From Prauserella shujinwangii (GTDB lineage Bacteria > Actinomycetota > Actinomycetes > Mycobacteriales > Pseudonocardiaceae): a stretch of DNA of 64,000 nucleotides. Position numbers and translations under genes: made by a program. This document shows, one piece after another, positions 34,405 through 43,174 of this stretch. Below the pieces are notes generated by a model. It saw only the letters and a list, made by a program, of their open reading frames with translations, had not been told where the DNA came from and ran no database searches. Position 1 is the stretch's first letter, and every line of letters begins with the position of its first letter. The DNA lies in contig NZ_PVNH01000001.1 in NCBI RefSeq assembly GCF_003001955.1, positions 124,001 through 188,000 of the forward strand, given 5' to 3'.

Positions 34405-35574
34405 GTGGCGCGAACGGGTGCGGCCTCCGCGGGGGTGCGGGAGTCCAACGCCGCGGCCGTCCTGAGCGCGGTCCGGGTGGACGGGCCGCTGGCGAGGGCG
34501 GAGATCGCGCGCCGCACCGGGCTGAGCATGCCGACGGTGAGCCGCCAGGTGGGCGTGCTCATCGACCACCGGCTGCTGCGGGAGCTCCCGGACGCCGCCC
34601 GCAACGGCGGGCTCGGCAGGCCGACGGTGCCCGTTGACCTGGACACCGGCGTGGTGGCCGCCTGCGGGGTGCACATCGGGGTGAGCACCACGACGTACGC
34701 GCTGACGGATGTGCGGGGCAGGCTGCTGGACAGCGAGCACGTTCCCACGGCCCCGGCGGCCGACGTGCTCGAACAGCTGGCCGAGCGCGTGCTCGCGTTG
34801 TGCGCGCGCCGCCCGGATCGCACGATCATCGGCGTCGGCCTGGTCACCGGTGGCCGCGTCGACCAGGAGTGGGGGACGCTGGACCACGACCGGATCGGCT
34901 GGTCGGGTGTGCCGGCCAGGGAGGTGCTGCGGCGGGCCACCGGTCTCCCCGTGCATCTCGGCGCCCACGTGCCCGCGATGGCCTCCGCCGAGCTGCTGTT
35001 CGGCTCGGCGGGCCGGGCGGACAGCGCGCTCTACTTCTACGCGCGCCAGGTGGTCGGCGCGGCTTTCGCCGCGCACGGCAGGCTGCACCGCGGCCCGGGA
35101 GAGGTCGGCACGATCGCGCACCTCCCGGTCGGCGGGGACGTGCCCTGCCCGTGTGGCCGGACCGGGTGCCTCGAGGTGACGGTCGCCGAGGACCGGCTGG
35201 TCGCGGACGCCGTGCGGGAGGGCGTGCTCGCCGAACCCGGCATCGGCGCCCTGTACGCCGCGGCGCGCGCGGGCGACCCCGGCGCGCACCGCCTGCTCGG
35301 GCAGCGGGCGGCGGCGCTCGGCCGCGCGGTGGGGCTGCTGCGTGACATCGTCAACCCGGACCTGGTCGTGCTCGGCGGGCAGGCCATCACCGACGCGCCC
35401 GAGTACTTCGGGGACCTGGTGCGGGCCTACGAGGCGACCACGGCGCTGCCGCGGCCGGGCATCGTGGAGCGGACCCGGTTCGGCCCGCACGTCCAGGCGA
35501 TGGCCGCCTGCACGGGCCTGCTCGCGGAGCTCTACGAGCGCCCGTTCTCGGTGCTCGCGGCCGTGCCCGGCTGA
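34405..35574 (+). CDS. ROK-family transcriptional regulator
   Basis: 389 residues from GTG 34405 (GAGGGTGAGGG upstream). An N-terminal winged helix (AAAVLSAVRVDGPLARAEIA, then RRTGLSMPTVSRQVGVLI) precedes a sugar-kinase-like ROK domain, with CGVHIGVSTTTYALTD in the phosphate-binding loop and zinc motif CPCGRTGCLE. The ROK kinase catalytic Asp region is altered (GAHVPAMASAELLFG), so it is more likely a sugar-binding repressor of the NagC/XylR type. The last 35 bases of the gene are the first unit of a 102-bp tandem repeat that runs on after the stop. Confidence 0.9.
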   Translation: MARTGAASAGVRESNAAAVLSAVRVDGPLARAEIARRTGLSMPTVSRQVGVLIDHRLLRELPDAARNGGLGRPTVPVDLDTGVVAACGVHIGVSTTTYALTDVRGRLLDSEHVPTAPAADVLEQLAERVLALCARRPDRTIIGVGLVTGGRVDQEWGTLDHDRIGWSGVPAREVLRRATGLPVHLGAHVPAMASAELLFGSAGRADSALYFYARQVVGAAFAAHGRLHRGPGEVGTIAHLPVGGDVPCPCGRTGCLEVTVAEDRLVADAVREGVLAEPGIGALYAAARAGDPGAHRLLGQRAAALGRAVGLLRDIVNPDLVVLGGQAITDAPEYFGDLVRAYEATTALPRPGIVERTRFGPHVQAMAACTGLLAELYERPFSVLAAVPG

Positions 35575-35777
35575 CGTTTGCCGGTGTTGTTGGGGCTGTC
35601 GGGGTGGGTGGTGTCGCGGTTGTGGGCGGGGTTCTGTGGGTGTCTGTTTTCGGTGCTCGTGGTCGTGTCTGGTTGGGGTTTGCCGGTGTTGTTGGGGCTG
35701 CTGGGGTGGGTGGTGTCGCGGTTGTGGGCGGGGTTCTGTGGGCGCCTGTTCTCCGTGCTCGGGGCTGTGCCCGGCTG
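35541..35777 (+). repeat. 102-bp tandem repeat derived from the ROK gene 3' end
   Basis: The run TTCTCGGTGCTCGCGGCCGT at the end of the ROK gene recurs at +102 and +204 bases with a few changes; the intervening block containing TTGCCGGTGTTGTTGGGGCT recurs too. 102 is a multiple of three, unlike the marR repeat. No gene is visible in the 326-bp stretch 35575-35900 other than this array and short unique DNA. Confidence 0.87.
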
Positions 35778-35900
35778 ACCACGCTCCGGTCACTGGACGG
35801 GGCCGTCCACCGCAACGCCGGACGCCGGATGCCGCAACGCCGGGGCACCCGGTCGCGCGTCGCGCTGCGGCGGCCAGGCGGCGTGGTTAGCCTGCCCGGC

Positions 35901-37514
35901 GTGAGCCAGGCCGAGCTTGTACTGGGACCGCTGCTGCGGCACGTCGACGCGACCTCGGCGACCGTCTGGGTCGAGACGAGCGCGCCGTGCGAGGTGGCGG
36001 TCGAGGCGGGCACCGCCGGTGCCCGCGCACCGACGTTCGAGGTGAGCGGCCACCACTACGCGCTGGTGGTGCTGACCGGACTGGAACCGGCGGCGAGCCT
36101 GCCGTACACGGTGCGCCTCGACGGGCGGGCCGTGTGGCCGGAGCCGGACTCGCGGTTCCCGGCCAGCCGGATCCGCACGCTGCCCACCGCGGGCGGTGCG
36201 CTGTTCCGGCTTCTGTGCGGCTCGTGCCGCCAGCCGAACGGGTTCGGCGCGCTCGGCTCCGACGCGCTGGAGGCCTACGCGGAGCGGATGGCCCGGCAGC
36301 CGGAGGACACCTGGCCGCAGGCGCTGCTGCTGCTCGGTGACCAGGTGTACGCCGACGAGACCACCGTGGCCACGCGGCGCTGGCTCGCGGGGCGGCGGGA
36401 CCTGCGCCGGGCGCCGGGCAGCGAGGTGACGGACTTCGAGGAGTACGCGCACCTCTACCGCGAGACCTGGGGCGACCCGGCGATGCGCTGGCTGATCTCG
36501 ACGCTCCCCGTGTCGATGATCTTCGACGACCACGACGTGCGCGACGACTGGAACACCTCCGAGGCGTGGCGCGAGCGCATGCGGCGGCAGCCGTGGTGGG
36601 AGGGGCGGCTGCGCGCGGCGTTCATGTCGTACTGGGTGTACCAGCACCTGGGCAACCTGGGCCCGGCCGAGCTCGCCGACGACCCCACGGTGGCCGACGT
36701 CCTCGGCGGGCCCGGCGACCGGGCGGAGGTGCTGCGGGAGCTCGCCGACCGGGCCGACCACGAGCTGGACGGCAGGAAGGACGTCCGGTGGAGCTACCGC
36801 CGCCAGTTCGGGCGGGTCCGCCTGCTGGTGATCGACAGCAGGGCGGGGCGGATCCTCGGCGGCGGCCGCCGTTCGATGCTGGACGAGGACGAGTTCCGCT
36901 GGGTCGAGGACAACGCGGTCGGCGACCACGACCACCTGCTCATCGGCTCGTCACTGCCGTGGCTGCTGCCGCCCGCCTTCTCGCATCTGGAGTCGGCCAA
37001 CGAGCGCGCCTGCACGCGTCCCGGCAGGCGGGGCAGGTTCGCCGAGTGGATCCGGCAGGCCGCGGACCTGGAGCACTGGGCGGCGTTCCGCGACTCGTTC
37101 GACCGGCTCTCCCGCCTCATCGTCCGTATCGGACAGTCCAGGGACGCGCCCGCGACGGTGTCCGTGCTCTCCGGGGACGTGCACCACAGCTACGTCGCCG
37201 GTGCGCGGTTCCCGTGGCGGCTCACCTCGGCGGTGTTCCAGTTGACGTGCTCCCCGCTGCACAACAAGGTCCCGTGGTACCTGCGGGGCGTGCTGCGCGC
37301 CGGCTGGTGGTCCGTGGCGGAGCGGCTCGCCCGACGGTGGTCCCGGTGGGCCGGGGTCGAACCACCCGAGGTGGAGTGGTCGCGTACCACCGGCCCGCAT
37401 TTCGGGAACGCCGTGCTGACCCTGGAGCTCGCGGGACGCCGCGCCGAGGCGATCCTCGAATGCGCCCGGCCAGAGGGCCTCGTGGAGCAGGCGCGTCTGC
37501 CGCTGGCGCTGTGA
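35901..37514 (+). CDS. PhoD-like alkaline phosphatase/phosphodiesterase
   Basis: 537 residues from GTG 35901. An N-terminal fibronectin-like domain (LGPLLRHVDATSATVWVETS) is followed by the PhoD metallophosphatase core: LLCGSCRQPNG with the metal Cys/Asp turn, LLLLGDQVYADETT, SMIFDDHDVRDDWN, then VRLLVIDSRAG and VSVLSGDVHHSYVA. These are the PhoD metal ligands. No Tat signal peptide is seen at this start, so it is the cytoplasmic sub-type common in actinomycetes. Substrates are probably phosphomonoesters or diesters. Confidence 0.9.
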   Translation: MSQAELVLGPLLRHVDATSATVWVETSAPCEVAVEAGTAGARAPTFEVSGHHYALVVLTGLEPAASLPYTVRLDGRAVWPEPDSRFPASRIRTLPTAGGALFRLLCGSCRQPNGFGALGSDALEAYAERMARQPEDTWPQALLLLGDQVYADETTVATRRWLAGRRDLRRAPGSEVTDFEEYAHLYRETWGDPAMRWLISTLPVSMIFDDHDVRDDWNTSEAWRERMRRQPWWEGRLRAAFMSYWVYQHLGNLGPAELADDPTVADVLGGPGDRAEVLRELADRADHELDGRKDVRWSYRRQFGRVRLLVIDSRAGRILGGGRRSMLDEDEFRWVEDNAVGDHDHLLIGSSLPWLLPPAFSHLESANERACTRPGRRGRFAEWIRQAADLEHWAAFRDSFDRLSRLIVRIGQSRDAPATVSVLSGDVHHSYVAGARFPWRLTSAVFQLTCSPLHNKVPWYLRGVLRAGWWSVAERLARRWSRWAGVEPPEVEWSRTTGPHFGNAVLTLELAGRRAEAILECARPEGLVEQARLPLAL

Positions 37515-38040
37515 CGTCGGGGTGAGACCCGGCTGACGAGGTGTCCGTTCCCGGTCGGGTGGTTGCCCGATCCCGGTGCGGTAGAAGTACGTGCCGACTC
37601 GTACCGGCGCCCGGTCCGCGGCGCCGGTGCGGGGATGGACTGTTGCCTGTGGACGGTCCGGCCCGGGTGGATTCGACACGAGCTGTCCGGGTACACGGGC
37701 ATCGCGACGTCCGGTAGGTGGGGGCGTCACCAGGAGCGGGGCTTGCGGCGGCTGGAGTGTTGCCGTTCCTGCGCCGGTGCGGTGAACAGGTCCGGCCGAG
37801 CGCGTCGAGGCGGGGGCGGGTGCGGGCTGGCGCAGCGGTGAGGCGGCGCGGAGGTGCCGGTGGCACGGGACGTCCCGGTGGAAGACCCGGGAAAGGCGGA
37901 CGGTGCCGGCGCGGGCTCGGTGGTCTTCGGACAAGCCCGGGCCCGGCGGGTCCGGGCTCGGCGGGCCGGTGCGGCGCGGGGATGGGACCGCGATGTTCGC
38001 GGTCCCGGGCGCCGCGGTCGCCGCGCCGGACGCGGCACGC
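37515..38040. other. gene-poor stretch between phosphatase and repeat array
   Basis: I see no convincing gene in this 526-bp stretch. Open frames exist on both strands but are Arg/Gly/Pro-rich, with no ribosome site or family match. The right end (from about 38000) grades into the 21-bp repeat array. Confidence 0.6.
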
Positions 38041-38187
38041 GCGTCCGGGAGCGCAGCATTCGCGGTGCCGAGCGTGGCACTCGCGCCCGTGGGCGCAGCT
38101 TTCGCGATCCTGAGTGCAGCTTTCGCGGTCCTGAACGCAGAACTCGCGGTGCTGAGGGCGGACGTCGCGCGCCGGAACAGGGGTCTC
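38041..38187. repeat. 21-bp tandem repeat array D, seven exact-length units
   Basis: Seven consecutive units of exactly 21 bases start at 38041, 38062, 38083, 38104, 38125, 38146 and 38167. All begin GCG and end TTC, CTC or GTC; most contain GYGCAGC or its like. It is the reverse-orientation form of arrays A/B. It ends ten bases before the stop codon of the second HNH gene, the same position as array C has beside the first HNH gene. Confidence 0.9.
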
Positions 38188-38196
38188 GCGGGGTGG

Positions 38197-39355
38197 TCAG
38201 GTGGTGCGGGGTTCGTGGAGGGGTTCGGGGTTGCTGGTGAAGGTCGCTCCGGTGGGGGTGGTGAGGGTGAGTTGTCCGGTGTGGGGGCACAAGTGGTGGT
38301 GCCAGGTGGGGGTGTGTTTGGTGCGGTGGTGGCGGCGGCAGTAGCCGACCAGGTTGGTGGCATTGGTGGTGCCGTGTTGGGCGTGGGGGTGGGCGTGGTC
38401 GAGGTCGCCGAACTGTGCCGGACGGCGGCAACCCGGGTGGCGGCACTCGCGGTCCCGCACCCGCACGAAATCATCCGTCACGGCCGGGGGCCGGTAGCGT
38501 TGCCGGCCGGCGTCGACGGGCGCGCCGGTGGCGGGGTCGGTGATGATGCGCCGCCACGTGCTGCCCGGTTGGTGGGCGATCTGGTGGGCGAGCCAGGCGG
38601 GGATGGGGCCGTGCCCGGCCAGCTCGGCGGGTTCGGTGTTGAGCCCGGCCAGGGTGGTGAGGTCGACGTAGACGTGGATGTCGGCTTTCGGCCCCGGCGG
38701 GAGTCCGGTTCCGGACAGCAGGGTGTCGGTGAGGATGTCGGCGCGTAGCTGGTCCAGGGTGCGGGTTTCTCCGGCGCTGCGGAGTTTGCGCGCGGTGTGG
38801 TCGAGGCGGGCGTAGATGCTGCTGGCCACCTCCACCGGCAGGTCGGCGACCAGGGTGGCCATGCCGTCCTCGCCGTGGATCAGCTCGACGCGGCGTTTCG
38901 GCGCGGCGGCGCTGGGCCCGCTCAGCAGCACCTTCGGGGTCGACCCGGTGGACCTGCCGGTGCACGGCGGCGCGCAGGTTCGGCGGGTTCTTGCCCACCA
39001 GCCTGGCAGCCATCCGGGCGTCCACCTCGCGGGCTTGTTCGTCGGTCAGGCACGCGGTGGGCTCGTGCACCTTCGACGCCTTGTCCGCGTCAATCTCCCC
39101 ACGTCGCAACGCCGCCAACGTCCGCGGCAGGCGGGTCACCAGCGCGTCAGCGAGATCGAGTTGCCGCTCCACGGACCGTTCCGTCATCGCCAGCACCAAC
39201 GCCAGTTCGACGGCCACATCCCGGCTCCCGCCCCGCAACGCGCGGAACTCGGCCATCCCTTCCAGTATCGACGCCTGCAGCCGCGCGACCGACGCCGCGT
39301 CCTCGACGATCCGGTCCAGCACCGCGTCCGGGCCGTACGCTCCGCTCGTGACCAT
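38197..39355 (-). pseudogene. frameshifted DUF222/HNH endonuclease gene, second copy
   Basis: From ATG 39355 (GGAGGAG upstream) the frame matches the first HNH protein as far as NLRAAVHRQVHRVDPEGAAE, then turns into Arg/Pro noise. The other frame takes over at RRVELIHGEDGMATLVADLP and runs to the normal end, LHEPRT plus one extra Thr. The switch is one extra base in the AAA run (TTT at 38896-38898 on the plus strand). The HNH residues (DLDHAHPHAQHG, CRRHHRTKH) are intact, so the damage is recent, or it is a sequencing error. About 160 bp at the 3' end are identical to copy 1. Confidence 0.85.
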
Positions 39356-39433
39356 GGCGACTCCTCCCCAGAGACACCTCCACGCTAGCCGTGTAGCTCG
39401 CTAACGTCCACGTCATTACGGGTGAATTCCAGT

Positions 39434-40846
39434 TCACTGAACGTGACCACGTGTGTCCTGAGTGGACGAAAGGGTATCTCGTGCCCGGGGGAGAGCGGCG
39501 GTGATCACGGCGGAGCTGAGGGTGAGTGCGCCCGCGGTGACGAGGAAGGCGAAGGCCGCGCCGTCGGTGATGTCGGTGCCCCGGCGGGCGACGGCGAGGC
39601 CGACCAGCAGTGCGAGACCGACGGCGCCGCCCAGCTGCTGCGCGGTGGTGAGCACGGCGGAACCGATGCCCGCGTCGTCACCACCGCTGCCGGCGAGCGC
39701 GGCGACCGTCAGGGCGGGGAATCCCGCTCCGGCGCCGAGGCCCGCGACGACCATGCCGGGCAGCAGTTCCACCGCGGACTCCGCCCCGGGAACGGCCGCG
39801 GCGAGCAGGAGCAGCCCGCACGCGGCGGCCAGGAACGCCGCGATCAGCGCGCGCCGCGTGCCGAGCCGGGCGACGAGGTGCGCGGACGTGGCCACCCCGG
39901 TGAGGATGCCGGCGCCGTACGGCAGGAACGCGAGCCCCGCCCGCAGCGGGTCGAGGCCCAGCACGGTCTGCACGTGAAGCATGAGCAGGAACGACATCGC
40001 GAAGAACCCACCGGTGAACGGCAGGCTGACCACGACCGCCACCGCCCGCGTCCGCGCGGCGAGAAACGACCGCGGGATCAGCGGCCCCGCCGACCGCCGC
40101 TCGACGGCGGCGAACGCCACCGCCAGCGCGCCACCCAGCCCCAGCGCCAGCACGGTCACCGGGTCGGCCCAGCCGGACTCCGCCGCGTGCAGCAATCCGT
40201 ACACACCGGATACCACGGCACCCGTGCCGAGCACGGTCCCCGGCACACCCAGGCGCGGGACGCCGCCGGCGCGGCTCTCCGGCACCAGGTGCGGCAGCGA
40301 CAGGAGCGCGATCAGCGCGACCGGCACGTTGCCCAGGAAGATCCAGCGCCACGACGCGAGTCCGGTGAGCACACCGGAGAACACGAGGCCGGAGACCCCG
40401 CCACCCACCGCGATGGCACCCCAGGCCGCGAACGCCCGCGCCCGCTCCCGCTCGCCCGGGAACAGCACGCTGATCAGCGCGAGCGCCGCCGGGGCGGCCA
40501 TCGCCGCGCCGATGCCCTGCCCGAACCGGCCCGCGACCAGCTGCCAGGGTGCGCGGGCGAGCCCGCATGCCGCGCTCGCCACCGCGAACAGCAGCACTCC
40601 GGTGAGGAACAGCCGCCTGCGGCCGAGCACGTCCGCCGCGCGACCGAACAACAGCAGCGGCCCGCCGAAGGCCAGGAAGTAGGCGTCGGCGACCCATGTC
40701 AGGCTCGCGGTGCCGAAGCCGAGCTCGGCGCGGATCGTCGCCAGTGCCACGTTCACCGCCGTGTCGTCGAGCACGAGCATGAACTGCACCAGGCACAGCA
40801 CCGCGAGCGCCGACCAGCGGCGGGAGCGGGACGAGAACGCGGTCAC
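39434..40846 (-). CDS. MFS drug-efflux transporter, DHA2 (14-helix) type
   Basis: 470 residues. Family motifs: VQFMLVLDDTAVNVALATI in helix 1 (LDxTVVNVAL-like), FLAFGGPLLLFGRAADVLGR with motif A, LVAGRFGQGIGAAMAAPAAL, and WRWIFLGNVPVALIALLS between helices 5 and 6. It exports drugs or secondary metabolites by proton exchange. It is divergent from an AraC regulator gene 85 bp away, the likely controller. Confidence 0.92.
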   Translation of the reverse strand: MTAFSSRSRRWSALAVLCLVQFMLVLDDTAVNVALATIRAELGFGTASLTWVADAYFLAFGGPLLLFGRAADVLGRRRLFLTGVLLFAVASAACGLARAPWQLVAGRFGQGIGAAMAAPAALALISVLFPGERERARAFAAWGAIAVGGGVSGLVFSGVLTGLASWRWIFLGNVPVALIALLSLPHLVPESRAGGVPRLGVPGTVLGTGAVVSGVYGLLHAAESGWADPVTVLALGLGGALAVAFAAVERRSAGPLIPRSFLAARTRAVAVVVSLPFTGGFFAMSFLLMLHVQTVLGLDPLRAGLAFLPYGAGILTGVATSAHLVARLGTRRALIAAFLAAACGLLLLAAAVPGAESAVELLPGMVVAGLGAGAGFPALTVAALAGSGGDDAGIGSAVLTTAQQLGGAVGLALLVGLAVARRGTDITDGAAFAFLVTAGALTLSSAVITAALPRARDTLSSTQDTRGHVQ

Positions 40847-40931
40847 GCCTTGACGCTAGCGGCGGGGCGTACCGGCGGGCGATCCTTCCCGGGGACACGT
40901 CGTTGCGCGTTACGGCCATAGACTCGCCGCC

Positions 40932-41753
40932 GTGACCGAAAAGGACTGTGCCGCGCCGATCGGCGTGGGCGCGATCGTCGTCGGCAGCTTCCCGCTCTCG
41001 GCGGGAGGGTGGTTCGCGGCGCACCGCCACCCGCAGCACCAGCTGGCGTGGACACCCCGCGGTGTCGTGGTGGTGGAGACCGGCGGGCAGCACTGGGTCC
41101 TGCCGCCGACGAGGGCACTGTGGATCCCCGCGGAGCTCGTGCACCGCACCGGCGCCACCCGCGACGCGGAGCTGCGCAGCCTCTATCTCGACGTCGACCG
41201 CTGCGGGATCGGCTGGCGCGAGCCCACGCCGGTGGCCGTCGACGGGATGCTCGCCCAGCTGATCGGCTACCTGCACCGGCCGGGTCTGCCCGACGAGGCG
41301 CGCCTGCGGGCGGAGGCGATCGTGCCGGACCTGCTCCGGCCGCTGCCCGCGACGCCGGTCGAGGTGCCGGAACCCGCCGACGAGCGGGTGCGGGCGGTGG
41401 CGGCCGCGCTGTTGGCGCGGCCGGGTGACCGGCGCGGCCTCGCCGAGCACGCCCGCGCGGCCGGGGTCAGTCGCCGCACACTGACCCGGCTGTTCGTCCA
41501 GGACACCGGGATGAGCTTCGAGCGGTGGCGCACCCACGTGCGGATGCGCGCGGCGCTGGCGCTGCTCGCCGAGGGCAGACCGGTCGCCGCGGTGGCGCAC
41601 CAGGTCGGGTACGCCACCGCGAGCGCGTTCCTCGCCGCGTTCCGCCGCACCGTGGGGACCTCGCCCAGCGACTACCTCGCCGCCGCTCACACCGACCACA
41701 CGCGCGGCCAGTCGCGGGCGCGCAGCAGCGCGTCGGTGCCGCCGTCGGCGTAG
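40932..41753 (+). CDS. AraC-family transcriptional regulator
   Basis: 273 residues, GTG start. An N-terminal cupin (HRHPQHQLAWTPRGVVVVET, then WIPAELVHRT) binds the ligand; the C-terminal AraC HTH pair is GLAEHARAAGVSRRTLTRLF and AVAHQVGYATASAFLAAFRR. It is divergent from an MFS exporter gene. The last 67 bases overlap the convergent SDR gene, so the final 20 residues (from about TDHTRG) are probably unstructured. Confidence 0.92.
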   Translation: MTEKDCAAPIGVGAIVVGSFPLSAGGWFAAHRHPQHQLAWTPRGVVVVETGGQHWVLPPTRALWIPAELVHRTGATRDAELRSLYLDVDRCGIGWREPTPVAVDGMLAQLIGYLHRPGLPDEARLRAEAIVPDLLRPLPATPVEVPEPADERVRAVAAALLARPGDRRGLAEHARAAGVSRRTLTRLFVQDTGMSFERWRTHVRMRAALALLAEGRPVAAVAHQVGYATASAFLAAFRRTVGTSPSDYLAAAHTDHTRGQSRARSSASVPPSA

Positions 41754-42478
41754 ACCACCGACCCGTACAGCAGCGCCGCGTCCGGGCCGAGCAGGAAGTC
41801 GACGACCGCGGCCACCTCCTCGGGGGTGCCGGGCGCCTGCCGGGGGACGGGGAACGCGTCGAGCGCCGCCGCGAGGTCCGGGTCCTCGCGCACCCGCGCG
41901 GTCATCGGCGTGTCGACGAAGCCGGGTGCCACGGCGTTGAGCCGGATCCCCGCCCCGGCCCACCCGGCGCCCGGCGCGTGGCCGCGCACGTACCAGGCGA
42001 CGGCCGCCTTGGTCGCCGGGTAGGCCGCGAGCCCACCGTGCTCGTCGGCCAGCGCGCACGCGGCTCGCTCGTCCCCGGCGAGGCACGCCTCGGCGAGCTC
42101 GACCGGCCAGTTCGGCTGGCACGTCGCCGAGTTGGAGGACAGGCACACCGCGGCGGGCCGGTCACCCCCGGCGAGCGCCGGGCGCAGCGCGTCGAGCAGG
42201 GTCACCGTGCCGAAGTAGTTCACCGAGACCACCGGCGCCGCCGGAGCGTGCCGGGTGCCGGCCAGCCCCGCGCTCGTCACCACCCCGTCCAGCCGCCCGC
42301 CGGAGAGCCGGGTCAGCTCCCCGGCCGCGTGCTCGCGCCCGGCCGGGGTGCCGAGGTCCGCGACGACCTCGGCGTCGCGCAGGTCCACGGTGAGGACGCG
42401 CTCGCCCCGGCCGGACAGCCGGGCGGCGACGGCCGCGCCGATCCCTGAGGCGGCACCCGTGATCGCGATCGTCCGCAT
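41687..42478 (-). CDS. short-chain dehydrogenase/reductase
   Basis: 263 residues from ATG 42478. Classical SDR: ITGAASGIGAAVAARLSGRG (TGxxxGIG), the NAG-like VTSAGLAG, catalytic Ser in VCLSSNSATC and YPATKAA (Y-x-x-x-K), GIRLNAVAPGFVDTPM and the C-terminal YADGGTDALL. NAD(P)-dependent alcohol or ketone oxidoreduction is expected. It is divergent from a tetR gene that leads to an Old Yellow Enzyme gene, with a 13-bp palindrome between, so the three may form one regulated catabolic unit. The 3' end overlaps araC. Confidence 0.93.
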   Translation of the reverse strand: MRTIAITGAASGIGAAVAARLSGRGERVLTVDLRDAEVVADLGTPAGREHAAGELTRLSGGRLDGVVTSAGLAGTRHAPAAPVVSVNYFGTVTLLDALRPALAGGDRPAAVCLSSNSATCQPNWPVELAEACLAGDERAACALADEHGGLAAYPATKAAVAWYVRGHAPGAGWAGAGIRLNAVAPGFVDTPMTARVREDPDLAAALDAFPVPRQAPGTPEEVAAVVDFLLGPDAALLYGSVVYADGGTDALLRARDWPRVWSV

Positions 42479-42510
42479 CCCACCAGCGTACGAGTGTCCC
42501 ATCATTGATG

Positions 42511-42523
42511 CAATCACTGATTG
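42511..42523. promoter_or_regulatory. TetR operator candidate, 13-bp palindrome
   Basis: CAATCA-C-TGATTG is a perfect 6+1+6 palindrome in the 78-bp gap between SDR and tetR. A related ATTG-ATG-CAAT inverted repeat (42504-42514) overlaps its left end. Confidence 0.65.
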
Positions 42524-42556
42524 ACAGCGGGCGGGCACGGGTGCTGTGCTGGGCGG

Positions 42557-43174
42557 ATGGCAGGGACGACCGAGGCCACGTCCGCCCGGCAGCGGCTCTT
42601 CGCCGCCGCGGAGCGGCTGATGCTGGACTCCGGCTACGAGCGGGTGTCGGTGCGGGCGGTCAACGCGGCCGCCGGGATGAATCCGGCCGCCGTCCACTAC
42701 CACTTCGGCTCCAAGGACGCCTTCGCCGCCGCGTTGCTGGAGGACCGGCTCGGCCCGCTGTGGGAGGAACCGCTGGCCGCGCTCGAACGCCGCCGGGCGG
42801 AGGGCTCGGTACCCACCGCGCGCGAGCTCGTCGACGTCGCCGTCGGCCCGCTGCTGCCGCTCGCGGCCGAGCCGAAGGGCAGGCTGTGGCTGCACATGCT
42901 CGCCCGGCTCACGCTGGGCAGGCGGGCGCCGGAGTGGAGCTCGCGCTGGTTCGGCCTCGAACCGTGGGTGGACCTGCTCCGGCAGGCCCGCCCCGGGCTC
43001 ACCGCGGGCGCGGCGCGGGCCCGGTGGGTGGCCGGGTTCACGCTGATCCTGCACGCCTTCGGCGACCCGCTCGCCGACGTGCCCCGCGCCGAGGCGGTGC
43101 CCGACGTCCCGCCGGACGTGCTCGTCGCGTTCGTCGCCGCCGGGCTCGACGCGCCCCCGGGGGAGCGTCGGTGA
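42557..43174 (+). CDS. TetR-family transcriptional regulator
   Basis: 205 residues from ATG 42557. HTH: ARQRLFAAAERLMLDSGYER, then VSVRAVNAAAGMNPAAVHYHFGSKDA, a typical TetR recognition region with HYHFGSKDAF. The stop overlaps the GTG of the next gene (GTGA), so it is co-translated with the Old Yellow Enzyme. It probably controls itself, that enzyme and the divergent SDR through the palindrome at 42511-42523. Confidence 0.92.
   Translation: MAGTTEATSARQRLFAAAERLMLDSGYERVSVRAVNAAAGMNPAAVHYHFGSKDAFAAALLEDRLGPLWEEPLAALERRRAEGSVPTARELVDVAVGPLLPLAAEPKGRLWLHMLARLTLGRRAPEWSSRWFGLEPWVDLLRQARPGLTAGAARARWVAGFTLILHAFGDPLADVPRAEAVPDVPPDVLVAFVAAGLDAPPGERR

Noticed and set aside
38880-38940. Programmed ribosomal frameshift in HNH gene 2
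   Set aside because: GAAACG is not a classical slippery heptamer, no stem or internal ribosome site is evident, and gene 1 has no shift.
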